6,786 nt of DNA from an uncultured Oscillospiraceae bacterium (GCA_934569215.1 CAKTKF010000061.1:1-6786); one strand, 5' to 3'; shown: positions 1 to 5,538, counted from the first letter of the stretch. A program made the numbers and translations. Notes: a model not told the origin generated them from the letters alone.

Positions 1-932
1 GGGTCGGCGTACTCCGGGTGGTTGGGGTGAACGGCATGGGCATTGTCCGCCGACACCAGGAAGGACTGTGCCAGCATCCGCCCCCGGTGCAGTTTCAGGC
101 TGTCGCAGATTCTGCCCAGGGTGTCCTCCAGCAGGGACGATCCCGCGCCCTGGGGGGAAACGGAGCCGACCTCCTCGCTGTCGAAAACGCACAGAACCGG
201 GACGGACGCGCTGTCTTTTCCCTTGAGGAAGCCCTGGGTGCAGCCCCAGGCGCATTCCAGATCGTCCAGGGCGGCGGCGGAAATGTACTCCCCGTCAACG
301 CCCCAGACCGACGCCTTCTGCCGGATGTAAAGATACAGGTCGTGCCCCAGAATCTTTCCGCCCGCTTCCTGCTCCAGCAGCGCCGGGAGCTTGCCCGCCG
401 CCCCCGCGCCGCCGACGAGGGGCAGGGTGTCCACCGCAGGATTCCATTTATAGCCCTCGTTTGCCTGACGGTTCATGTGGATGGCGACGTTGGGGATGAG
501 CAGCAGGTCTCTGTCTATGTCCAGCAGCTTCGTTTCCACGCCGGTTTCCGTCTCCACCGTCACCCGTCCCGCGACGGACAGGGGGCGATCCAGCCAGGGG
601 GCGATCAGCATCCCGCCGTAGCGCTCCACCGCCATGCGGGTGTAGGCGGCGGCCAGCTCAAAGTTCTCCTTGACCTTGAAGGTGGGGCGGTCGGAATGGC
701 TGGCGCTCATAAGAAAGCCCTTGGGGCTTTCCTTCGGCACCCGGAAGGCCACGAGGGCAGAACCGCCCCGGGTCAGAAAATACTTCCCGCCGGGAATGAG
801 GGGCCATTCATCCTGCTCGTACAGCCGGGTATAACCGGCATTTTTCAGCGTCTCGGCCAGATACGCCTGGGCGTGATACACGCTGTGGGACGCATCCAGA
901 AAATCACACAATGCTTTTGTCCGGTTGTCCAT
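1..932 (-). CDS. apeB: M18 family aspartyl aminopeptidase (C-terminus beyond window)
   Basis: Probable cytosolic metallo-aminopeptidase that removes N-terminal acidic residues from peptides. About 310 residues are visible of a family usually about 430 long; the 3' end lies off the left edge. Family landmarks appear in order: an N-terminal PGGKYFLTRGGSALVAFR block (residues 47-64), the metal-binding HSD (H79, D81), LDDLE with the bridging Asp (D223), FDSEEVGS with the catalytic and ligand glutamates (E253, E254), and SADNAHAVHPNHPEY with ligand D296. The last metal-ligand His should lie outside the window. The ATG at 932 is preceded by GAGGAGGG (949-942) with 9 bases between, and its A is also the last base of the upstream stop codon (TAATG), so translational coupling to the M3 peptidase is likely. 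The N-terminal block resembles the apeB type more than apeA; that subtype call is from memory. The family call is secure. Confidence 0.93.
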   Translation of the reverse strand, partial: MDNRTKALCDFLDASHSVYHAQAYLAETLKNAGYTRLYEQDEWPLIPGGKYFLTRGGSALVAFRVPKESPKGFLMSASHSDRPTFKVKENFELAAAYTRMAVERYGGMLIAPWLDRPLSVAGRVTVETETGVETKLLDIDRDLLLIPNVAIHMNRQANEGYKWNPAVDTLPLVGGAGAAGKLPALLEQEAGGKILGHDLYLYIRQKASVWGVDGEYISAAALDDLECAWGCTQGFLKGKDSASVPVLCVFDSEEVGSVSPQGAGSSLLEDTLGRICDSLKLHRGRMLAQSFLVSADNAHAVHPNHPEYAD

Positions 933-2695
933 TACTGTTTTCCCTCCTCAAGAAGTCCGCAGACCAAGTCGATCTGCTGGGCGACAGTCTGCAAGGCGCT
1001 GCGCCAGAAATCCTTATCCGTCAGGTCGATGCCCGCCACCTGGGCGACGTCCTCCGCCGTGGCGACGGTGGTGGTGCGCAGCAGCTTCTTGTACTTCGGC
1101 ACGAAGGCCGCGCCCTCCCGCTGGTACTGGGCGTACAGTCCCCGGGCAAACAGGCCGCCGAAGGCGTAGGGGAAGTTATAGAAGGTAGCACCGTAATAAT
1201 GGCTCTTGCAGATCCACATATAGGGATGGCGGAAGCCCGGGTCAAGGCCGTCGCCGTAGGACTGCTCCTGGGCTTTCAGCATCATGCCGCACAGGGTATC
1301 CGCGTCCATGAACTGCTGCTCCCGGTTTTCCAGCACCATGCTTTCAAACAGGTACCGGGAGTAAATGTCGCAGATGATCTGGGTGACGTCCTGAAGCTGG
1401 GACTCGATGAGCGCCAGCTCCTCGTCACGGGAGTTTGCCTGCCGGATGGCCGCCGCCATGACCACGCACTCGTTGAAGGTGGACGCGGTCTCCGCCACGG
1501 GCATGGAGTAATCCCGGTTCAGCGGCCGGTGGGCGCGGATGCACTGGTTGTGGAAGGCGTGTCCCAGCTCATGGGCGAGGGTCACGATGCTGCCGAAGGT
1601 GCCGTCAAAATTGGTCAGGATGCGGCTCTGGCCGATGCATTCCACCCCGGCGCAGAACGCGCCGCCGGTTTTTCCGTCCCGGGGATAGAAGTCGATCCAT
1701 TCCTCGTCAAAGGCGTGCGCCACCATGTCTGCCAATTCCTGATCGAAGGTGGAGAACAGCTCCACCAGAATCCTCTTGGCGTCCTCCGCGGTATACTGTG
1801 CCGCGGATTTGCCCATGGGCGCGAACAGGTCGTACCAGGGCAGGCCATTTTCATGCCCCAGCGCCTTTCCCTTGGCGCGGAGGTACTGCCGGAATTTGGG
1901 CATATACTCCTCCATTGCCCCCAGCATGGCGTCCAGCGTCTCCCGCTTCATGTCGGACTGCTCCAGCGTCCGGTCAAGGGGCGACCCGTAGCCCCGGAGC
2001 TGGCAGTCCGAGATGGTCTCCAGCTTGATGGAGTTCAGGGCAAAGGCCACGGAATCCTTGATTCGGTCGTAGCAGCTCAGCTCCGCCTCGTAGGCCGCCT
2101 TACGCACGGCGGGGTCGGAGTCGTAGGCCAGATTGCGGATGGCGGACAGATTGGTGGTTCCGCCGTTGTAGCTCACCGGCACGGTGCTGGTCAGGTATCC
2201 CTGCAAGTCGCTCCAGGCGCTGGAGCCGGACATGGACAGCTTAGCGCTGATCTGCTCTCCCAGACTGCCAAGCAGATGGGTGCTGTTTCGCAGCAGGCTT
2301 TCAAACAGGAAGGTATAGTCCTTCAGCGTCTCGTCGCCGGCCACCAACGTCATTAAATCGGGGATTTTCGACACCCACTCCCGCCATGCCGCCTGAACGC
2401 CGGCGGCGCCGCTGATCCGCTGCATCACCTGTCCCAGACGGGAGCCTGCCTCCGCGTCCCGGGTGTTCACCGACTGGCGCAGGGAGGCGTATTCTCCCAG
2501 CTTGGCGGTCAAAACCGTCAGCGCTTCTTCCAGGGCAATGCCCTTTTTCAGGCCGTCCAGGGGCGTCTGCCTGTCCAGTTCCCCGGCGAAGGCCGCGTAA
2601 TCCTTTACAAGCTTTTCCAGCTTTTCCATATCCGCGGCAAAGGCGGGGTCGTCAAAGCCGCGGTAAATGACGTCCAGATTCCATACTTCGTTCAT
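932..2695 (-). CDS. M3 family oligoendopeptidase (PepF-like)
   Basis: Cytosolic zinc endopeptidase, 587 residues, that cuts short oligopeptides. The zinc site is HELGHAFH (H375, E376, H379), with the third ligand in PVAETASTFNE (E402), the normal M3 arrangement. The C-terminal region around residues 499-510 (SHYYGATFYNFPY) matches the conserved His/Tyr stretch that binds substrate in this family. The N-terminal 300 residues are the helical M3 oligopeptidase domain, and no signal peptide is visible. Length and motifs fit the group annotated as pepF/M3 family oligoendopeptidase rather than classical PepF, so no symbol is given. The start at 2695 is supported by AGGAGGG (2709-2703), 7 bases upstream. 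It is the first gene of a pair with the M18 aminopeptidase, which suggests stepwise degradation of imported peptides. A good promoter lies at 2754-2726, and Spo0A-box-like repeats lie just beyond it. Confidence 0.95.
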   Translation of the reverse strand: MNEVWNLDVIYRGFDDPAFAADMEKLEKLVKDYAAFAGELDRQTPLDGLKKGIALEEALTVLTAKLGEYASLRQSVNTRDAEAGSRLGQVMQRISGAAGVQAAWREWVSKIPDLMTLVAGDETLKDYTFLFESLLRNSTHLLGSLGEQISAKLSMSGSSAWSDLQGYLTSTVPVSYNGGTTNLSAIRNLAYDSDPAVRKAAYEAELSCYDRIKDSVAFALNSIKLETISDCQLRGYGSPLDRTLEQSDMKRETLDAMLGAMEEYMPKFRQYLRAKGKALGHENGLPWYDLFAPMGKSAAQYTAEDAKRILVELFSTFDQELADMVAHAFDEEWIDFYPRDGKTGGAFCAGVECIGQSRILTNFDGTFGSIVTLAHELGHAFHNQCIRAHRPLNRDYSMPVAETASTFNECVVMAAAIRQANSRDEELALIESQLQDVTQIICDIYSRYLFESMVLENREQQFMDADTLCGMMLKAQEQSYGDGLDPGFRHPYMWICKSHYYGATFYNFPYAFGGLFARGLYAQYQREGAAFVPKYKKLLRTTTVATAEDVAQVAGIDLTDKDFWRSALQTVAQQIDLVCGLLEEGKQ

Positions 2696-2725
2696 GATTT
2701 GTCCCTCCTGACAATATTTTTACTC

Positions 2726-2754
2726 ATTTTACACCAGTCTACTCCTTCCGTCAA
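2726..2754 (-). promoter_or_regulatory. Sigma-A-type promoter of the M3/M18 peptidase operon
   Basis: On the minus strand TTGACG (2754-2749) is followed after exactly 17 bases by TAAAAT (2731-2726). Each hexamer differs from consensus by one base. Transcription would start near 2719, leaving a leader of about 24 bases with the AGGAGGG ribosome site before the M3 start at 2695. Predicted from sequence only. Confidence 0.7.
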
Positions 2755-2778
2755 CTACCCGCAGGAGCTGTCCCATTT

Positions 2779-2845
2779 TGTCGAAAATTGTAGAAAAGTT
2801 CTAAAAATATGTAGTAATTGTCGAAAATGCGCTGTTTTTGACGAG
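2779..2845 (+). promoter_or_regulatory. Phased array of Spo0A-box-like decamers
   Basis: Two identical decamers TGTCGAAAAT lie at 2779-2788 and 2819-2828. Each contains TGTCGAA, a perfect match to the Spo0A box TGNCGAA. Reading on in 10-base steps from 2779 gives TGTAGAAAAG (2789), TTCTAAAAAT (2799), ATGTAGTAAT (2809), the second perfect box (2819), then TGACGAG at 2839, one base off the box. The array sits between the divergent peptidase and spo0A promoters. Since spo0A is the adjacent gene, autoregulation by Spo0A~P is the natural reading, with possible control of the peptidase operon too. The two perfect boxes are strong; the intermediate ones are degenerate and may simply reflect the A-rich sequence. 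Confidence 0.65.
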
Positions 2846-2864
2846 CGATTATTTTTGTTTTTCC

Positions 2865-2893
2865 TTGCAAAACCGCGTGCTTCATGGTATTCT
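2865..2893 (+). promoter_or_regulatory. Possible sigma-A-type promoter of spo0A
   Basis: TTGCAA (2865-2870), a 17-base spacer, then TATTCT (2888-2893); each hexamer matches four of six consensus bases. Transcription would start near 2900, giving a leader of about 75 bases. It is a weak promoter, as expected for a gene that needs activation, and the Spo0A-box array ends 19 bases upstream of the -35. A sigma-H promoter, common for spo0A, was looked for and not found convincingly. Confidence 0.4.
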
Positions 2894-2975
2894 TTATTTG
2901 TCGCACACGGGTTTTCGTGATTCGTGGCATTGGGGAGCAAAATCTAATCTTTTACATGACAGGAGAGGACTGTAT

Positions 2976-3755
2976 ATGGAACATGTAACAACCGTATTGA
3001 TCGCGGACAGCGCGGACGACTTCTGCACCGCCCTGACCGCCGCATTGCAGCACGCCGACGGTTTCCAGGTCGTTGGAACGGCCAACGACGGGGAACAGGC
3101 CATTCGCATGGTGGAGGAGCGGAAGCCCGACGTGCTGGTGCTGGATCTGATGCTGAGCAAGAAGGACGGCATCAGCGTTCTGAAAGCCGTGTCCGGCATG
3201 GAGCGCCGCCCCATCACCCTGGCGACCTCCGTCTTCGTGACGCAGTACGTGTCCGCGGCGGCGGCCAATCTGGGGGTGCGGTATCTGATGCTGAAGCCCT
3301 GCGATATGACCGCGCTGGTGGAGCGGCTGGAAGAGATCCGGGGCGGAGACGGTCAGAAGGCCGCGGAAAAGCGCCGCCCGGACAAGACCAGCATCGAGTC
3401 CATGGTCACGGGCATCATCCACGAGATCGGCGTTCCCGCCCACATCAAGGGCTACCAGTACCTGCGGGAGGCCATCATCATCGCGGTAAACGACATGGAC
3501 GTGATCAACGCCATCACGAAGGTACTCTATCCCCAGGTGGCGAAAACCTTCGGCACGACCCCCAGCCGGGTGGAGCGGGCGATCCGCCACGCCATCGAGG
3601 TAGCCTGGGATCGGGGGGATCTGGATACCCTGCAACGGTTCTTTGGGTATACGGTGAGCAATACCAAGGGGAAGCCTACGAATAGTGAGTTTATTGCGCT
3701 GATTGCGGATAGGCTTCAATTGCAGCTCAAGTCCGCCGAGGCGGCGCAGTATTGA
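2976..3755 (+). CDS. spo0A: Sporulation master regulator Spo0A
   Basis: Response regulator of 259 residues that, when phosphorylated, switches the cell into sporulation. Residues 1-122 are a receiver domain with the phosphoacceptor D57 (VLVLDLML), T84, and the conserved K107 (LKPCDM). After a short linker comes the Spo0A-specific DNA-binding domain: [19 protein letters not shown] (residues 149-167) and the recognition-helix region [18 protein letters not shown] (194-211), almost identical to what I recall of Bacillus subtilis Spo0A. The ATG at 2976 has AGGAGAGG (2961-2968) 7 bases upstream; an in-frame ATG at 2838 is rejected because it would add 46 residues with no family similarity and lies in the regulatory region. 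Oddities: the usual Asp-Asp pair of the acidic pocket reads D11-S12, and the last 30 or so codons are more AT-rich than the rest. spoIVB, the usual upstream neighbour, is absent. Confidence 0.98.
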   Translation: MEHVTTVLIADSADDFCTALTAALQHADGFQVVGTANDGEQAIRMVEERKPDVLVLDLMLSKKDGISVLKAVSGMERRPITLATSVFVTQYVSAAAANLGVRYLMLKPCDMTALVERLEEIRGGDGQKAAEKRRPDKTSIESMVTGIIHEIGVPAHIKGYQYLREAIIIAVNDMDVINAITKVLYPQVAKTFGTTPSRVERAIRHAIEVAWDRGDLDTLQRFFGYTVSNTKGKPTNSEFIALIADRLQLQLKSAEAAQY

Positions 3756-3822
3756 GGGATTCCCTAGACGTTTTGGCGTTTCCGTTTGAACTTCGCAAGC
3801 AAATTTTATCGTTCTGAAAAAT

Positions 3823-3878
3823 GCTCCTGCTTTATTGGGGATTTCACACCCAATAAGGCAGGAGCGTTTTATTTTATA
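3823..3878 (+). terminator. Rho-independent terminator after spo0A, possibly bidirectional
   Basis: The left arm GCTCCTGC-T-TTATTGGG (3823-3839) pairs with CCCAATAA-G-GCAGGAGC (3849-3865), a 17-bp stem with one G-T wobble and a 9-base loop. The plus-strand tail is T-rich (GTTTTATTTTAT). On the minus strand the stem is followed by ATTTTTC, so it could also stop transcripts leaving the minus-strand regulator gene downstream. Confidence 0.92.
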
Positions 3879-3884
3879 TCCAGT

Positions 3885-3914
3885 AAAAAACGGAGGACGG
3901 CTTTTCCCGTCCTC
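3885..3914 (-). terminator. Rho-independent terminator of the ribbon-helix-helix gene
   Basis: On the minus strand GAGGACGG (3914-3907) pairs with CCGTCCTC (3900-3893) around a 6-base loop. It is followed by CG and then six T residues (3890-3885). The left arm overlaps the TGA stop codon (3915-3913) of the regulator gene, so the terminator begins inside the coding sequence. Confidence 0.88.
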
Positions 3915-4095
3915 ACTCTATTTCAATATGTTTAATGCCATAGTCTAATATCAGATTGATCAGTTCGTTGCGGGAATAGTTGCTTTCACTGGCAATTTTA
4001 TCCAATTCAGAGAGGATTTCTTCCCGAATGCGCACGGAGATAATGCGGTTCCCATCTTCGCCGCGCTTCTTGATTCTCAGGGGTTCGTTGCTCAT
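3913..4095 (-). CDS. Ribbon-helix-helix (CopG/Arc-type) DNA-binding protein
   Basis: Small protein of 60 residues. NRIISVRIREEILSELDKIA (16-35) is a typical antiparallel beta strand followed by helix A; NYSRNELINLILDYGI (39-54) forms the turn and helix B with the conserved Ser-Arg-Asn-Glu-Leu-Ile. The basic N-terminus (IKKRGEDG) resembles ribbon-helix-helix proteins often found on Firmicutes mobile elements; that link is from memory. It would act as a dimer on DNA, most likely as a repressor. The ATG at 4095 is chosen because GAGGTGG (4107-4101) lies 5 bases upstream and the RHH fold begins soon after; the reading frame stays open to 4404 but that extension is low-complexity and crosses the divergent promoter. 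No toxin gene is adjacent, so it is not obviously an antitoxin. It faces the lipoprotein operon, and inverted repeats around that promoter are candidate operators. Confidence 0.85.
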   Translation of the reverse strand: MSNEPLRIKKRGEDGNRIISVRIREEILSELDKIASESNYSRNELINLILDYGIKHIEIE

Positions 4096-4120
4096 TGCTT
4101 CCACCTCACATTGTACTGTA

Positions 4121-4169
4121 ATTATATATTGACAGAAGCGATTATTATATGATACAATAAATATATAAT
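4121..4169. repeat. 10-bp inverted repeat flanking the lipoprotein promoter
   Basis: ATTATATATT (4121-4130) and AATATATAAT (4160-4169) are perfect reverse complements 29 bases apart. The left arm overlaps the first two bases of the -35 hexamer and the right arm covers the predicted transcription start. This is a plausible operator arrangement for the neighbouring ribbon-helix-helix protein, but both arms are pure A/T in an AT-rich stretch, so chance is a real alternative. Confidence 0.4.
4129..4158 (+). promoter_or_regulatory. Strong sigma-A promoter, extended -10, of the lipoprotein operon
   Basis: A perfect TTGACA (4129-4134) is followed after 18 bases by TACAAT (4153-4158), one base off consensus. 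The -10 is preceded by TG plus one base (TGATACAAT), an extended -10 element. Transcription would start near 4165, about 107 bases upstream of the lipoprotein start codon. It is divergent from the ribbon-helix-helix gene. Confidence 0.82.
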
Positions 4170-4248
4170 ATGATATGTAAACGTAATACATACAGCAATA
4201 ATTTGTGCAAGTATTACAACAAGGGAACGCTTGTTGGCATATCATATT
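4167..4248 (+). other. Structured 5' leader, potential three-way junction
   Basis: Three perfectly paired helices nest in the leader of the lipoprotein mRNA. P1 is AATATGATATG (4167-4177) with CATATCATATT (4238-4248), 11 bp. P2 is GTAATAC (4183-4189) with GTATTAC (4211-4217), 7 bp and a 21-base loop. P3 is AACAAG (4218-4223) with CTTGTT (4230-4235), 6 bp and loop GGAACG. Linkers are TAAAC, none, and GG. P1 starts within about two bases of the predicted transcript start; its 3' arm runs into a U-tract (4247-4251), and the ribosome site begins at 4258. It could be a cis-regulatory RNA, a stabilising 5' structure, or nested protein-binding palindromes. I do not recognise it as a known riboswitch class. 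Confidence 0.45.
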
Positions 4249-4271
4249 TTTACTTTTGGAGGTGGATGCAA

Positions 4272-4976
4272 ATGAAAAGGATACTCTCATTACTGTTGGC
4301 ACTTGCCCTGTGCCTGCCCTTATGTGCATGTGGAAATCAAAAAGAAGCAGAAGCCGCGCAGAAAGCAAAAGAAGCATACGATTTTCTCGTGGAAGCGTAC
4401 ACAAAAATCGACGAAATTGGAGACGCCGTTTACGGGGTGTGGGCGCTGAATGTCAAGAGCGCGGCAAAAATTAAAACCGACCCGCTGGGTACTCTGCTTC
4501 CTTCTACCACACTTTCTAAGGAAGAACTGAAGCTTGGTATCGTCTGTGCGACAGGAGAGGTTGCGGCAAAAGATCAAACGAAAGATGAGATTTTAAGCCT
4601 GTTTCGTAACGCTACAGAGGAAGAAATGAATGGAGTGAATGATATTAAGGACGAAGATTTGGGCGTTTTGTTTGCGGTGGTAAGCGATATGCCGCAATTT
4701 TGTGTCCTTTGTGTACAGGATGCGTACTATCTGAACGGAGGCGTCGAATCTGCACAGGCAGCTTTGGAATCCGCAAAAGCTGCCATCAAGGAAATAGAAG
4801 TCATGAACGCAGAGCCTAAAGGCATGGAAGCCTTGAAGAATATCTATGTTGCTACATCTGCCTATCTGGATTTTTGTCTGAATGTCAAAGGCAGCTTGCT
4901 TCAGGCATCGGATACGATCAATGAATACCGCACAACGGTCAAAACAGCCATGTCTGAGCTGGATTTGATTTACTGA
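4272..4976 (+). CDS. Putative lipoprotein of unknown function
   Basis: Protein of 234 residues. It begins with a classical lipoprotein signal: MKR, a leucine-rich hydrophobic stretch, then the lipobox LCAC with the lipidated cysteine at residue 20 followed by Gly-Asn, so the mature protein should be anchored to the outer face of the membrane. The rest is predicted mainly helical by eye: a charged Glu/Ala/Lys-rich helix (about 23-45), a middle region with KEELKLGI and DQTKDEILSLF, and an Ala-rich helix (about 175-195). I recognise no enzymatic motif. The ATG at 4272 has GGAGGTGG (4258-4265) 6 bases upstream; the frame is open from 4170, but that extension would place residues in the leader ahead of the signal peptide. 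It is first in an apparent operon with the membrane protein 24 bases downstream, driven by the promoter at 4129-4158. Codon use is more AT-rich than in the peptidase and spo0A genes, consistent with acquisition by transfer. Confidence 0.85.
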   Translation: MKRILSLLLALALCLPLCACGNQKEAEAAQKAKEAYDFLVEAYTKIDEIGDAVYGVWALNVKSAAKIKTDPLGTLLPSTTLSKEELKLGIVCATGEVAAKDQTKDEILSLFRNATEEEMNGVNDIKDEDLGVLFAVVSDMPQFCVLCVQDAYYLNGGVESAQAALESAKAAIKEIEVMNAEPKGMEALKNIYVATSAYLDFCLNVKGSLLQASDTINEYRTTVKTAMSELDLIY

Positions 4977-5000
4977 TTATAAAAGGAGGAAGTCTGTATT

Positions 5001-5453
5001 ATGAAAAGCCAAAAGCCGTATATGTGTCCAATAATCATTGGCATCCTTCTTGTTCTTATCGGTCTTATCATCCGAGTTCCGGGGGGTGCGTTAACAACCT
5101 ATAAATCTCTGGATGGAGAATCCGCCGGTGGTTATTATGCCTTTGACAACAGGTATTCTTCCATTGACGAGTATGTCGGCGGCGATGCTTATAACTATAT
5201 CATCGGAGCTTCCCTTGTCGCAGGCAAAACTGCCGGTGTGATTGCCGCAAAGGCCATTTCCATAGTCGGAGGAGCAATTTGCTTCTGTTTCGGCCTGACG
5301 CTAAAGATGATGGAGCCATCAAGCCTGTCTGTGGAAACGCCAATTATCAATGGCACCGAAACAGTTGACCCGGCTGGCACACCGAAAGAGCAAGACAATT
5401 CGGCGGTACAGGAACCGGAAACAGAGCAGGAGCCGTCGTCAGAACTATCTTAA
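5001..5453 (+). CDS. Small two-helix membrane protein of unknown function
   Basis: Protein of 150 residues with a first transmembrane helix at about 10-26 (PIIIGILLVLIGLIIRV) and a second at about 77-101, rich in Gly, Ala and Ile. Between them is a roughly 50-residue segment containing EYVGGDAYNYIIGASLVAG (57-75). I recall this motif from uncharacterised Firmicutes membrane proteins but know no function for it. The tail from about 105 is hydrophilic and rich in Glu, Pro and Thr, ending in an acidic stretch. The start has AGGAGG (4984-4989) 11 bases upstream, a slightly long spacing. It lies 24 bases after the lipoprotein gene with no terminator between, so cotranscription is likely and the two may work together at the membrane. 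Two helices would place both ends on the same side. Confidence 0.8.
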   Translation: MKSQKPYMCPIIIGILLVLIGLIIRVPGGALTTYKSLDGESAGGYYAFDNRYSSIDEYVGGDAYNYIIGASLVAGKTAGVIAAKAISIVGGAICFCFGLTLKMMEPSSLSVETPIINGTETVDPAGTPKEQDNSAVQEPETEQEPSSELS

Positions 5454-5487
5454 CTCGCTTACAGGAATTGAATCGATGATGCTTACT

Positions 5488-5505
5488 TGCAGCACATGCA
5501 GCACA
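5488..5505. repeat. Tandem 9-bp direct repeat TGCAGCACA
   Basis: Two exact head-to-tail copies of TGCAGCACA (5488-5496 and 5497-5505) lie in the short convergent intergenic space, just before the terminator. Probably a slippage duplication; no function is evident. Confidence 0.6.
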
Positions 5506-5538
5506 AAAAACTCCCAACCGATTTCCCTCGGTTGGGAG
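5505..5538 (-). terminator. Rho-independent terminator of the C39-domain gene, usable from both sides
   Basis: CTCCCAACCGA (5511-5521) and TCGGTTGGGAG (5528-5538) form a perfect 11-bp stem with a 6-base loop. On the minus strand the stem is followed by TTTTTTG (5510-5504), a strong terminator 12 bases after the stop of the C39-domain gene. On the plus strand only CATTTTC follows, so it would end the lipoprotein operon less efficiently. Confidence 0.93.

Noticed and set aside
18..2356. Long plus-strand open frames at 18-1169 and 911-2356
   Set aside because: They are antisense to the M18 and M3 peptidase genes, whose motifs are unmistakable. The translations are Gly/Val/His/Gln-rich shadows typical of GC-rich antisense frames and lack ribosome sites.
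2763..2790. Possible sigma-H promoter for spo0A (AGGAGCT followed by GAAAATT)
   Set aside because: The -10 lacks GAAT and the spacing does not fit the sigma-H consensus.
2838..2975. Upstream extension of spo0A to an ATG at 2838
   Set aside because: It adds 46 residues without family similarity, crosses the predicted promoter, and lacks a ribosome site. The ATG at 2976 has an ideal one and gives the normal Spo0A N-terminus.
3759..3769. Short palindrome after spo0A, GGGATTCCC core
   Set aside because: Too short to form a hairpin with a workable loop, and the real terminator is clear at 3823-3878.
3913..4095. Antitoxin of a toxin-antitoxin pair
   Set aside because: Ribbon-helix-helix antitoxins usually sit directly beside a toxin gene on the same strand. 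None is found here: the downstream side is terminators and spo0A, and the divergent gene is a lipoprotein.
4167..4248. Purine-type riboswitch
   Set aside because: The three-way layout and size are similar, but the junction sequence and the kissing loops of that class are absent.
4096..4404. N-terminal extension of the ribbon-helix-helix frame to 4404
   Set aside because: The extra residues are Tyr/Cys/Ser-rich and read through the lipoprotein signal sequence, leader and promoter. The ATG at 4095 has a ribosome site and yields a complete domain.
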